64,000 nucleotides of DNA from Streptomyces canus. Lineage in GTDB: Bacteria; Actinomycetota; Actinomycetes; Streptomycetales; Streptomycetaceae. The stretch is taken from the NCBI RefSeq assembly GCF_030816965.1, contig NZ_JAUSYQ010000002.1, positions 5,305,501 to 5,369,500 on the forward strand, read 5' to 3'. A program made the translations under genes and the position numbers. Shown piece after piece: positions 29,180 through 37,642 of this stretch. Numbering within the stretch: the stretch's first letter is position 1; each line of letters opens with the position of its first letter. The notes beneath the pieces are model-generated. The model was given only the letters and a program-made list of their open reading frames with translations, did not search any database and had not been told where the DNA came from.

Positions 29180-30220
29180 ATGGGTAGAGGCGTCACACTC
29201 CGCGACGTCGCGGCGCTCGCCGGCGTCTCCAGCCGGACCGTGTCCAACGTGGTCAACGGCTACGCACCGGTCTCCGAGGCCATGCGGGCCCGGGTGCAGA
29301 AGGCGGTCGACGAGCTCGGCTACCAGCCGAACGTCCTGGCCCGCAATCTCGCCTCCGGCCGGTCGGGGCAGATCGCGGTGGTGGTGCCGTATCTGGACAC
29401 GCCCTACTTCGCCGAGCTGGCGCAGGGCATCATCCGGGCGGCCCGGGTGCAGGGGTACAACGTCCTGATCGACCAGACCGACGGCGACGCGGAGCACGAG
29501 AAGCTGTTCCTCAGCCGCCGCTCCCAGCAGCTGCTGTTCGACGGCGTCATCTTCAGCCCGCTGGGGCTGGCCCAGTCCGACCTGGGCGAGCGCGACGCGG
29601 ACCTCCCGCTGGTCGTGCTCGGAGAGCGGGTCAGCGACGGCGGGTTCGACCACATCGGCATCGACGACGTCACCGCCTCCCGGGAGGCCACGGAGCATCT
29701 GCTCGGCCTCGGCCGGCGCCGCGTCGCCGCGATCGGCGACCAGCCCTACCGCACCGGTGAGGCCGCCCAACTGCGCACCCAGGGCTACCGGTTGGCCCAC
29801 GAGCGGGCCGGCATACCGGTCCGCGAGGAACTCGTCATCTCCACTCCGCGCTTCAACCGCTCCGACGGCGCGAGCGCCATGGCCCACCTGCTCGATCTGG
29901 CGGAACCGCCCGACGCGGTCTTCTGCTACAGCGACCTGGTGGCCCTGGGCGCCCTGCACACGCTGGCCGCTCGCGGGCTGCGCGTCCCCGAGGACGTCGC
30001 CGTCGTCGGCTACGACGACATCGAGGACGCCCGCTACTCGAACCCACCCGTCACGACGGTCTCGCCGGACAAGAAGATGATCGCCGAGACGGCCGTGGAG
30101 CGGCTGCTCAAGCGGATCGGCAGCTCGACTCCTGTCCCCGGCATGGAGATCCGGGCCCCGCACCGGCTCGTCCCCCGGGCGAGCACCATGGGGCGGCAGG
30201 CGACGGGCGCGGCCGAGTGA
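29180..30220 (+). CDS. LacI-family transcriptional regulator of the arabinan locus
   Basis: A 346-residue repressor. The N-terminal HTH is LRDVAALAGVSSRTVSNVVN with the hinge VLARNLASGRSGQ, followed by a periplasmic-binding-like sugar-sensing domain (PYLDTPYFAELAQGI, VFCYSDLVALGAL, VAVVGYDDIEDARY). It is divergent from the transport/catabolic genes, and three operator-like palindromes lie immediately upstream. It most likely represses the arabinan genes until arabinose or an oligomer binds. GAAGGTG lies before the ATG. Confidence 0.93.
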   Translation: MGRGVTLRDVAALAGVSSRTVSNVVNGYAPVSEAMRARVQKAVDELGYQPNVLARNLASGRSGQIAVVVPYLDTPYFAELAQGIIRAARVQGYNVLIDQTDGDAEHEKLFLSRRSQQLLFDGVIFSPLGLAQSDLGERDADLPLVVLGERVSDGGFDHIGIDDVTASREATEHLLGLGRRRVAAIGDQPYRTGEAAQLRTQGYRLAHERAGIPVREELVISTPRFNRSDGASAMAHLLDLAEPPDAVFCYSDLVALGALHTLAARGLRVPEDVAVVGYDDIEDARYSNPPVTTVSPDKKMIAETAVERLLKRIGSSTPVPGMEIRAPHRLVPRASTMGRQATGAAE

Positions 30221-30326
30221 GCGGTTTCATCACCCCATTTGCACTAATTGGGGAACGCGGAGGATTCCACACCCCTCCTGCTGTGTGAAGGAAACCGCAC
30301 AGGTAGGGAAATCGGGGATCAACCGG

Positions 30327-31619
30327 ATGGGTCTGACCAGCGAGACGACCGTGTATGTGATGGCGGCCCTCGCCGCCGTGTGTGTGGGACTGCTGGTCTG
30401 GTCGTGGCCACGGTTCGCCCGGCAGGGACTGTGGCAGGTGCTCGGACGCCTGCTGGCCGTCGGGACGACCCAGGTGGTGATGATCGCGGCGTTCGCGTGC
30501 TGGTTGAACTCCTCCTACCAGTTCTTCGGATCGTGGGGCGAGCTCTTCGGCCGTGTCGAGACGGCCCCCGTCGGAGTGACACAGGCGGGGGACGACGACG
30601 GCGGCACGGGCACGGTGAACGACGTCGCCGTGAAAGGGGCACTGGTGCAGCCCGCCGACGACGAGCAGCTGAGCCGGGTCAGCGGACTGCCCACCGGCCC
30701 CGCCGCGGTGAACGGGCGAGTGGAGTCCGTGAAGGTCATCGGCCGCCGCACGGGCGTGGTCGACCCGGCGTTCGTCTACCTGCCGCCGCAGTACTTCCAG
30801 AAGGCGTACCAGCGCCAGCGCTTCCCGGTGATCGTCGCGCTCAGCGGCTACCCGGGCAGCATCTTCAACCTCGCACAGCATCTGCGGGTGTCACAGACCG
30901 CCGGTGAACTGCAGAAGAGCGGTCGGATGCAGCCGACCGTCATGGTGATGATCCGGCCGACGATCGCCCCGCCGCGCGACACCGAGTGCGTGAACGTACC
31001 GGGCGGCCCGCAGACCGAGACCTTCCTGGCCAAGGATCTCCCCGACGCCCTGAAGTCCGCCTACCGGGTGGGCCACGACGCCAGTGCCTGGGGTGTCATG
31101 GGTTACTCCTCCGGTGGCAGCTGCGCCCTCCAGCTGACGATGCGCGATCCGCACGTGTATACGACGGCCGCCGCGCTGTCGCCCGACTACAGGGTCAAGG
31201 ACGACCCGACGACCGGCAGTCTCTTCGGGAGCGGACCGGACCGCACCGAGCGGATGAACGGTCACGACTTGATGTGGCGGCTCAAGCACCTGCCCGTCCC
31301 CCAGGTCTCCGTCCTGGTGGCCGAGAGCAAGCACGGCGAGCGCGGTTATCCGCAGACGCAGGCCTTCATCAGGGCAGTGAAGGCACCCATGCGTGTCGCG
31401 TCGATCCTGCCCGAGCACGGCAGCCACAACTTCCCGACCTGGGTTCAGGAGATGCCCCCCGCCCTGAAGTGGATGAACCAGCAGCTGACGTTCCCTCAGG
31501 ACGTCGTGCCCCGTCACCACACGAAGGGGCCAGTGGTCGCCGACCCCCCGAGGCCCGGTCCCGACCCTCTGCGCGCCGACGGCCCGGAGCCCACGCCCAC
31601 CGCCACGACCCGCAGGTGA
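30327..31619 (+). CDS. Membrane-anchored alpha/beta-hydrolase of the esterase D / mycolyltransferase-like family
   Basis: A 430-residue protein. Two or three N-terminal transmembrane segments (about 8-26, 40-65) tether an exported hydrolase domain. The nucleophile elbow is GYSSGGSCAL with Ser261; a likely catalytic His367 is in HGSHNF. The family includes S-formylglutathione-hydrolase-like and antigen 85-like enzymes that act on esters at the cell surface. The Pro/Thr-rich tail after about residue 400 is disordered. The ATG at 30327 is preferred since the GTG at 30285 has no ribosome site. Its relation to the neighbouring clusters is unclear. Confidence 0.8.
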   Translation: MGLTSETTVYVMAALAAVCVGLLVWSWPRFARQGLWQVLGRLLAVGTTQVVMIAAFACWLNSSYQFFGSWGELFGRVETAPVGVTQAGDDDGGTGTVNDVAVKGALVQPADDEQLSRVSGLPTGPAAVNGRVESVKVIGRRTGVVDPAFVYLPPQYFQKAYQRQRFPVIVALSGYPGSIFNLAQHLRVSQTAGELQKSGRMQPTVMVMIRPTIAPPRDTECVNVPGGPQTETFLAKDLPDALKSAYRVGHDASAWGVMGYSSGGSCALQLTMRDPHVYTTAAALSPDYRVKDDPTTGSLFGSGPDRTERMNGHDLMWRLKHLPVPQVSVLVAESKHGERGYPQTQAFIRAVKAPMRVASILPEHGSHNFPTWVQEMPPALKWMNQQLTFPQDVVPRHHTKGPVVADPPRPGPDPLRADGPEPTPTATTRR

Positions 31620-31748
31620 AGGCTCCGTCGGCCCGACGGGACGGCGTAGTGGATCCGGCGTCCGGCGAAGTGGTCCGAGCCTCAACTCACCTACAACTCT
31701 TGCCAATTACTCATCCGGCGGCGCCAGAGTGCCGTTTAGGGTGGGGCG

Positions 31749-33536
31749 ATGGAGCACGAGCACAGAAGCTTCGTCGAACTCATGTGTGCGAGGGCGGCGC
31801 AGCACGGTGACCGGACCGCCCTGATCTTCAGTGCGGATCCGCTCCGCGCCGAGGCCGACGAGACCATGACGTACGGGGAACTCGACCGGTCCGCCCGCCA
31901 GGTCGCCGCGCTGTTGCAGGATCGGTTCTCCGCCGGTGACCGGCTGCTCATCCTGCATCCCTCCGGGCCGGGGTTCGCACGATCCCTCCTGGGCTGCATG
32001 TACGCGGGCCTGGTCCCGGTGCCCGCGCCGCCGCCCGACGGCCGTCCGGGGCGGCAGGCCGACCGGCTCGCCGCGATCGCCCGGGACGCGGGAGCGGCCG
32101 GGGCCCTGGCCGACGGCACGGACCTGGAAGTGCTCGTGTCCTGGACCAAGGAACAGGACCTCGCGGGCGTGAGCGTGCTCGCGCCCCACTGCGCCGAAGC
32201 CGCGGACGAGCTGCCCGCGGCGCACCGGTGGCGGCCGCCCCTGGCCGACCCGCATGCGCTGGCCTTCCTCCAGTACACCTCAGGGTCCACCGACGACCCG
32301 AAGGGCGTCATGGTCGACCACGCCAACCTGCTGGCCAACGCCCGGATCCTCGCGGCGATCGCCGACATGAGCGCCGACCGGCCGGTGGGCGGCTGGCTGC
32401 CGCTCTACCACGACTTCGGCCTGATCGGGCTGCTGCTCACACCGCTCGTCCTGGGCGGTCGCAGCGTGCTGATGCCGCCGACGGCCTTCCTCAAGCGCCC
32501 GCACACGTGGCTGACGCTGATCGACCGGCACGGCATCGACTTCTCTCCCGCTCCGAACTTCGCCTACGACCTGTGCCTCCAGCGGATCACCGACGAGCAG
32601 TTGGCCCGGCTGGACCTCTCGCGCTGGCGGTGCGCGGTGAACGGCGCCGAGCCCGTCCAGGCAGCCACCGTCGAGGCGTTCACCCGGCGGTTCGCCGCCG
32701 CCGGGCTGCGTCCCGAGGCGATGCTCCCCGGCTACGGCATGGCCGAGACGACCCTGGTCGTCTCCGGCGACCGGCCTGCCCGCCGCGCCGTGATCACCGA
32801 GGTGGACGCCGCCGCGTTCGAGCGCGGTGAGCTGCTGTCCCCGGCCCCCGGCACACCCGCGCACCGCATCGTCAGCAGCGGCCCCGCCGAGCACCTCGAC
32901 ATCCGGATCATCGACGCCGAGGCGGGCATGACGCTGCCGGACGGCCGGGTCGGCGAGATCTGGGTGCGCGGACCGAACGTCGCCCGGGGCTACTGGGGAC
33001 GGCCCGCCGAGACCCGGCGCGTCTTCGACGCCGTCACACCCGACGGGGAGAGCGGCTTCCTTCGCACCGGGGATCTGGGGATCCTGCACGAGGGCGAGCT
33101 GTACGTCACGGGCCGCAGCAAGGAGCTGATCATCGTCCGCGGCCGCAACCTCTACCCGCAGGACCTGGAGGCGGCGACGCGGGAAGCCCACCCGGCCCTG
33201 GAACGCGGGGTCGGGGCGGCCTTCTCCGTCCCGGTGCCCGAGGAGGAGGTCGTGGTGGTCCGCGAGTGCCGGGCCGACCGGATCCCGCCGGACGAGCTGG
33301 CCCACGTCGCCGCGCGTGTCCGCGACCGCCTCACCCGCGACGTCGGGGTGCCCGCCCACAACGTCGTACTCGTGCCTCCCGGCACGGTGGCGCGGACCAC
33401 CAGCGGCAAGATCCAGCGGCGGCTGCTGCGCCGACGGTTCCTCGGCGGCGAGCTTCCGATCCTCCACGCTGAACTGTCGCCGGGCGTCCGCGCCCGGCTG
33501 GACGACGCGGCGGGCGGTGATGCCTCGTGGCGGTGA
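31749..33536 (+). CDS. Fatty acyl-AMP ligase (FAAL)
   Basis: A 595-residue adenylate-forming enzyme. The P-loop is LQYTSGSTDDPKGVMV (about residues 178-193), followed by GWLPLYHDFGLIG, PGYGMAETTL, the YWGRP and FLRTGDLG motifs, and a C-terminal SGKIQRRLLR with the catalytic Lys. FAAL-type proteins, unlike acyl-CoA ligases, activate fatty acids as acyl-AMP and pass them to an ACP. Two ACP genes are downstream. It is the first gene of the operon; GGGTGGGG precedes the ATG. Its stop forms a GTGA overlap with the first micro-ORF of the 74-bp array. Confidence 0.93.
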   Translation: MEHEHRSFVELMCARAAQHGDRTALIFSADPLRAEADETMTYGELDRSARQVAALLQDRFSAGDRLLILHPSGPGFARSLLGCMYAGLVPVPAPPPDGRPGRQADRLAAIARDAGAAGALADGTDLEVLVSWTKEQDLAGVSVLAPHCAEAADELPAAHRWRPPLADPHALAFLQYTSGSTDDPKGVMVDHANLLANARILAAIADMSADRPVGGWLPLYHDFGLIGLLLTPLVLGGRSVLMPPTAFLKRPHTWLTLIDRHGIDFSPAPNFAYDLCLQRITDEQLARLDLSRWRCAVNGAEPVQAATVEAFTRRFAAAGLRPEAMLPGYGMAETTLVVSGDRPARRAVITEVDAAAFERGELLSPAPGTPAHRIVSSGPAEHLDIRIIDAEAGMTLPDGRVGEIWVRGPNVARGYWGRPAETRRVFDAVTPDGESGFLRTGDLGILHEGELYVTGRSKELIIVRGRNLYPQDLEAATREAHPALERGVGAAFSVPVPEEEVVVVRECRADRIPPDELAHVAARVRDRLTRDVGVPAHNVVLVPPGTVARTTSGKIQRRLLRRRFLGGELPILHAELSPGVRARLDDAAGGDASWR

Positions 33537-33604
33537 CCGACCTGTTGATCGCTACCCGCCAGGTTCGCCTCGGCGGTTCCGACGTGGGCGGTGACGTCTG
33601 GTGA
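33527..33604 (+). CDS. Micro-ORF 1 of the 74-bp array
   Basis: Codes for a 25-residue peptide beginning VAVTDLLIATRQVRLGG. An in-frame GTG at 33533 overlaps the FAAL stop as GTGA, so translation could pass straight from FAAL. Its own stop overlaps micro-ORF 2 as GTGA. Whether a stable product is made is unknown. Confidence 0.35.
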   Translation: MAVTDLLIATRQVRLGGSDVGGDVW

Positions 33605-33678
33605 AAGTCACCGAGCGGCTGATCGACACCGGCAGGGTCGGCCTCGGCGGTTCCGATGGGGGCGGTGGCGCCTCGTGA
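33601..33678 (+). CDS. Micro-ORF 2 of the 74-bp array
   Basis: 25-residue peptide beginning VKVTERLIDTGRVGLGG; GTG start, stop overlapping micro-ORF 3 as GTGA. The LIDTGRV core is shared with the N-terminus of the following dehydrogenase. Confidence 0.35.
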   Translation: MKVTERLIDTGRVGLGGSDGGGGAS

Positions 33679-33752
33679 CGGTCATCGAGCGGCTGATCGC
33701 CGCGGGCCGTGTTCGCCTCGCCGGCTTCGTCGCGGGTGGCGATGCCTCATGA
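33675..33752 (+). CDS. Micro-ORF 3 of the 74-bp array
   Basis: 25-residue peptide beginning VTVIERLIAAGRVRLAGF; GTG start, stop overlapping micro-ORF 4 as ATGA. Confidence 0.35.
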   Translation: MTVIERLIAAGRVRLAGFVAGGDAS

Positions 33753-33826
33753 CGGTGACCGACCTGTTGATCGACATGGGCCGTGTTCGCCTCGCCGGCT
33801 TCGACGGGGGCGGTGACGTCTCGTGA
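33749..33826 (+). CDS. Micro-ORF 4 of the 74-bp array
   Basis: 25-residue peptide beginning MTVTDLLIDMGRVRLAGF, the only copy with ATG and the closest to the dehydrogenase N-terminus (MNATDLLIDTGRVDLGGF). Its stop overlaps the dehydrogenase start as GTGA. Confidence 0.4.
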   Translation: MTVTDLLIDMGRVRLAGFDGGGDVS

Positions 33827-35538
33827 ACGCCACCGACCTGCTGATCGACACCGGCCGGGTCGACCTCGGCGGCTTCGACCGGGCACTCGGCGATCCCGCC
33901 GACCCCGCGGCGCTCCTCTCCTACGCCCGCAGCGCCGAGCTGGACCGGGGTGAGTCGTTCCCCGTCGACATCTGTCGGGAGCTCGACCGGATGGGGCTGC
34001 CGCGCCTGTACGTGCCGGCCGAGTTCGGCGGGGCGCTGACCCGCTACGACGAGCTCGTCGCGGCGCTGCGGGCGGTGGCGCGCCGCGACCTGACGGTCGC
34101 GATCGGGCACGGCAAAACGTTTCTCGGGGGCGTCTGCATGTGGCTGGCGGGCCGCGCGGAGCAGGCGCGCGAGCTCGGCGCCGACATCATCGCCGGGGCA
34201 CCGGTGTCATGGGGACTGACCGAGCGCGGCCACGGCAGTGACCTGCTCGCCGGCGAGACGGCCGCCACGCCGGAGCCCGGCGGATTCCGCGTGAACGGCG
34301 AGAAATGGCTGATCAACAATGCCACCCGAGGCACGCTGCTCTGCCTTCTCGTGCGCACCCGGCCGGAGGGCGGGCCGCGCGGCTTCAGCCTGCTGCTGGC
34401 CGACAAACGGCGCCTCCCGGCGGACCGCTGGCGGCCCCTGCCCAAGGTGCCCACGCACGGCATCCGGGGCGCCGACATCAGCGGGATCACGCTGGAGGAC
34501 TGCCCGTTCCCGGCCGACGCGCTGATCGGCGAGCAGGGCGCCGGTCTGGAGATCGTGCTCAAGGCGTTGCAGCTCACCCGGACCGCCTGCACGGCCCTGT
34601 CGCTGGGCGCCGCCGACCAGGCGGTGCGGCTGGCCGAGGAGTTCGCCGCGCGACGCGAGCTCTACGGCCGTCGGCTGATCGACCTGCCGCACGTACGCCG
34701 CGTGCTCGGAGAGGCGTACGCCGCGCTTCACGCCGCCGAGATCGTGAGCGTGCTGGCGGCGCGCAGCGTGCACACCCTGCCGCAGGAGATGACCGTCATC
34801 TCCGCGGTGGCCAAGTCGTACGTCCCGACCCGCGCCGACGAGCTGATCGCCGCCTGCGGCGAGCTGCTGGGCGCCCGCGCCTTCCTCACCGAGGTCCACG
34901 AGCACGGCGCGTTCCAGAAGCTGGAACGCGACCACCGGGTGGTCGGCATCTTCGACGGGAGCACCTTCGTCAACCAGCACGTCCTGATCAACCACTTTCC
35001 GCTGCTGGTCCGCGGCCATCAGGAGGGCACCGCCGACGAAGACGCCGTACGCCGTACCGCCGACCTGTCGGCCCCGCCGCCCCCGGCCCGGCTCGATCGG
35101 CTGAGCCTGCTGGCGCGCGGCGGGTGCAGTCTCACGCAGAGCCTGCACACCGCGAGCGGCGAACTGCGTGCGCCGGCGTCCGCGGGTCGGGCGCCCGCTC
35201 GCGTGGCCGAACTCGCCGAGGAACTCACCGACAGCTGCGACCGGCTCCACCGCGAGCTGGCGCAGAGCCCGCCCGCCTCCCAGTACGCGCAGCCGGAGGC
35301 CTTCGCGCTTGCGCGCCGCTACGAGGACTGCTTCGCGGGTGCGGCCGCCCTGAGGGTGTGGCTGCACAACCGCACGCCCGGCGAGGACCCGCTGTGGCTG
35401 GAGGCCGTCCTCACCTACGTGCTGCGGTCGCTGCGCCCGCCGGGACGGCCGACCGACGGCGAGGTGTTCGACCGGCTCCTCGACGCACGTACGGCCGGCC
35501 GTCCCAGCGCCCCTCCGACCTCGGTGGTCACCTCGTGA
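33823..35538 (+). CDS. Acyl-CoA dehydrogenase family protein, divergent (first of three)
   Basis: A 571-residue flavoprotein of the acyl-CoA dehydrogenase fold: helical N-domain, middle beta-domain with GLTERGHGSDLLAGE (FAD/acyl site) and NGEKWLINNATRG, and a C-terminal helical bundle plus an extra 150-residue helical extension. At the position of the catalytic base motif YEGT it reads IFDGSTF with Asp378, so the Glu base is replaced by a shorter acid. It probably acts on an ACP-bound acyl chain supplied by the FAAL. It overlaps the next dehydrogenase by 4 bases. Its N-terminal codons form the last unit of the 74-bp array. Confidence 0.88.
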   Translation: MNATDLLIDTGRVDLGGFDRALGDPADPAALLSYARSAELDRGESFPVDICRELDRMGLPRLYVPAEFGGALTRYDELVAALRAVARRDLTVAIGHGKTFLGGVCMWLAGRAEQARELGADIIAGAPVSWGLTERGHGSDLLAGETAATPEPGGFRVNGEKWLINNATRGTLLCLLVRTRPEGGPRGFSLLLADKRRLPADRWRPLPKVPTHGIRGADISGITLEDCPFPADALIGEQGAGLEIVLKALQLTRTACTALSLGAADQAVRLAEEFAARRELYGRRLIDLPHVRRVLGEAYAALHAAEIVSVLAARSVHTLPQEMTVISAVAKSYVPTRADELIAACGELLGARAFLTEVHEHGAFQKLERDHRVVGIFDGSTFVNQHVLINHFPLLVRGHQEGTADEDAVRRTADLSAPPPPARLDRLSLLARGGCSLTQSLHTASGELRAPASAGRAPARVAELAEELTDSCDRLHRELAQSPPASQYAQPEAFALARRYEDCFAGAAALRVWLHNRTPGEDPLWLEAVLTYVLRSLRPPGRPTDGEVFDRLLDARTAGRPSAPPTSVVTS

Positions 35539-37289
35539 TCGACAGGACCGGGTCGCGCGACGCCCGCTCGGGCATCGCGCGGCCGGAAGACGATCCTGCG
35601 GCCGCCTCCGTCGCCGACCTCGAACGCCGGTTCGGCGACCCCTGGGATCCGGGCAATCCGACCGGCCACGCCGCGGTGCTGGCGGCCGACGAGGCGGGCG
35701 AGATGCTCGCCGCGGGCGAACGGCTGCTGGACGACTACGGGTTGAACGCCGCATTCGTCCCGCCCGAACTGGGCGGGCGGCTGACCCGGCTCGACCACCT
35801 CATCGAGGTGATGCGGGTCGTCTTCCGGCACGACCCCTGCCTGGGACTCGGATACGGAGCCGGCAGCCTCATCCCCGCGGTCAACGTCTGGACCGCGGGC
35901 GACGAGCGGCAGCGCCGCCGGATGGCCGACGTGCTGCTGGCGGGTGGCCGGGCCGTCTCCGGCTACCACGAGCTGGCACACGGCAACGACTTCGCGCGGG
36001 CCGAGTTCTCGGCGCTGCCGGGCGACGACGGGCGGCTACGGCTCAACGGGCGCAAGGAAGTGATCGCCAATGCCCGGCGCGCCGAGGCCATGGTGCTCTT
36101 CGCGCGCACCTCGCCCGCTCCGGGCAGCCGCAGCCACTCGCAACTGTTCGTGGAGAAGGCGGACCTGCCCGCGGGCGCGCCGGTGCATCTGCCGCGCTTC
36201 CACAGCGCGGGGATGCGCGGGGTCCAGCTCGGCGGGCTGGAGTTCCGGGACTGCCCGATCCCGGCGGACGCGGTGCTGGGGGCACCCGGGCTCGGCGTGG
36301 AGATGGCGCTGCGCTCCTTCCAGGTCACCCGCACCGCATTGCCGGCGATGACCGCGGGCATCCTGGAGACCGGCCTGGAGGTCACCGCCCGGTTCACGGA
36401 GGAGCGCGTCCTGTACGGGCGGTCGCTGGCCGAGATGCCGTACATCCGCTCGATCCTCGCCGACGCCTTCACCGACCTGCTGATCTGCGACTGCCTGGCC
36501 ACCGTGACCGCGCGCGCGGTACATCTGCTCCCCGGCGAGACCAGCCTGTACGCCTCGGCCGCCAAGTACTTCGTGGCCACCCTCCTGATGGACGCCATGG
36601 AGGCGCTGTCGCGGGTGCTGGGCGCTCAGTTCTACCTCCGCGACGGCGGCTACGGGATCTTCCAGAAGCACCTGCGCGACCTGGCGCCCGCGGGCTTCGG
36701 CCACACCGCACGCGTGGCCTGCCTCAGCACGGTGCTGCCTCAGCTGCCCCGGCTGGCCCGCAAGGGGTGGCTGGACGACACCCAGCCGCCCGCCGGGGTG
36801 TTCCGCCTCGGCGCGGACCTGCCACCGCTGCCCTTCGAGCGGCTGTCGGTCGGCTCGGGCGGGCGTGACAGCCTCAGCGCCTCGCTCTCGGCTGCCCTCG
36901 GCTCCCCCGAACTGGACGGCGAGCTGCGCCACTTGGTCTCCGTCATCGCGGCCGAGCAGGCCGACCTACGACGCGAATGCGCAGCCCTGACCCCCGCCGA
37001 CCTCTCCGTCGCCGCCCGGCCCGAGGCGCTGCGGCTGGCGGCGCGGTACGCCGCGGTGCTCGCGGCGATCGCCTGCGTGAACGTCTGGCTCCACAACCAG
37101 GGGCGGCGCGACGCGTTCCTCAGCGATCCTCTCTGGGCCGTCGCGGCGCTGGGCCGGATCGCCGAACGGGTGGGCCGCGACCCCGGGCAGCGGCCCCCGC
37201 ACATCACCGAACGACTGTCGGCGGAGGTCCTCGCCCGGCACCGCGACCGCCGCGGGCTGGGCCTGTCGAACCGGCGTCTGCCCGGATAG
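35535..37289 (+). CDS. Acyl-CoA dehydrogenase-like protein lacking the catalytic base (second of three)
   Basis: A 584-residue paralogue of the preceding protein with the same layout and length, including the long C-terminal helical extension. It has GYHELAHGND in place of the TEPxxGSD-type FAD loop, and where the EGT base motif should be it reads GFGHTARVAC (near 388-397), so no Glu or Asp is available. It may be a non-catalytic partner or carry out another reaction. GTG start overlaps the upstream stop (GTGA). The pair may form a heteromer, as seen for some mycobacterial FadE pairs. Confidence 0.85.
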   Translation: MIDRTGSRDARSGIARPEDDPAAASVADLERRFGDPWDPGNPTGHAAVLAADEAGEMLAAGERLLDDYGLNAAFVPPELGGRLTRLDHLIEVMRVVFRHDPCLGLGYGAGSLIPAVNVWTAGDERQRRRMADVLLAGGRAVSGYHELAHGNDFARAEFSALPGDDGRLRLNGRKEVIANARRAEAMVLFARTSPAPGSRSHSQLFVEKADLPAGAPVHLPRFHSAGMRGVQLGGLEFRDCPIPADAVLGAPGLGVEMALRSFQVTRTALPAMTAGILETGLEVTARFTEERVLYGRSLAEMPYIRSILADAFTDLLICDCLATVTARAVHLLPGETSLYASAAKYFVATLLMDAMEALSRVLGAQFYLRDGGYGIFQKHLRDLAPAGFGHTARVACLSTVLPQLPRLARKGWLDDTQPPAGVFRLGADLPPLPFERLSVGSGGRDSLSASLSAALGSPELDGELRHLVSVIAAEQADLRRECAALTPADLSVAARPEALRLAARYAAVLAAIACVNVWLHNQGRRDAFLSDPLWAVAALGRIAERVGRDPGQRPPHITERLSAEVLARHRDRRGLGLSNRRLPG

Positions 37290-37336
37290 CGCCGCCCATT
37301 GATGACGCCGCCGCCATTGAGGACAAGGAGAATGGG

Positions 37337-37642
37337 ATGAACAGCCCCGAACCGGCCCCATCGGCCCCGACGCCCCCGCCGGACACCGAACTGCGGAGTT
37401 GGCTGCGCGCGCGGGTCGGCCACTACGCCCAACTCGACGCCGCCGCCATCGACCCCACCGCCACGCTGACGACGTACGGGCTCGACTCGGTCTACGCGCT
37501 GATCCTCTGCGGCGACATCGAGGACCACCTCGGCCTGGCTCTGGAGCCGACGGTGGCCTGGGACCACCCGACGATCGACGCCCTGGCGCGGCATCTGGAG
37601 GAGACGCTCGCCCAGGCGTCCCCGTCGGGGGAGAGCCGATGA
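37337..37642 (+). CDS. Acyl carrier protein 1 of the FAAL cluster
   Basis: A 101-residue carrier protein with a disordered Pro-rich N-terminus and the attachment motif TYGLDSVYALIL (Ser in GLDS). It resembles PKS-type ACPs. Likely receives the acyl group from the FAAL. AAGGAG precedes the ATG; its stop overlaps the KAS III-like start as ATGA. The start is far inside a longer open frame that belongs to antisense bias. Confidence 0.88.
   Translation: MNSPEPAPSAPTPPPDTELRSWLRARVGHYAQLDAAAIDPTATLTTYGLDSVYALILCGDIEDHLGLALEPTVAWDHPTIDALARHLEETLAQASPSGESR

Larger units (their letters stand above)
33510..33896 (+). repeat. Tandem array with exact 74-bp period spanning FAAL end to dehydrogenase start
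   Basis: Five copies of one unit start at 33527, 33601, 33675, 33749 and 33823, each exactly 74 bases after the last. The last copy is the 5' end of the acyl-CoA dehydrogenase gene, and the closing codons of the FAAL gene (GGCGGTGATGCCTCG) match the unit's end, so the array is embedded between the genes. Each unit ends in an SD-like GGCGGTGA/GGTGGCG followed 6 bases later by GTG or ATG. Since 74 is 3x24+2, every unit shifts frame, and each micro-ORF stop overlaps the next start by 4 bases. Confidence 0.9.

Noticed and set aside
33510..33896. 74-bp repeats considered as a CRISPR array or as plain coding repeat
   Set aside because: No unique spacers, and the period is not a multiple of 3, so it is not an in-frame protein repeat.
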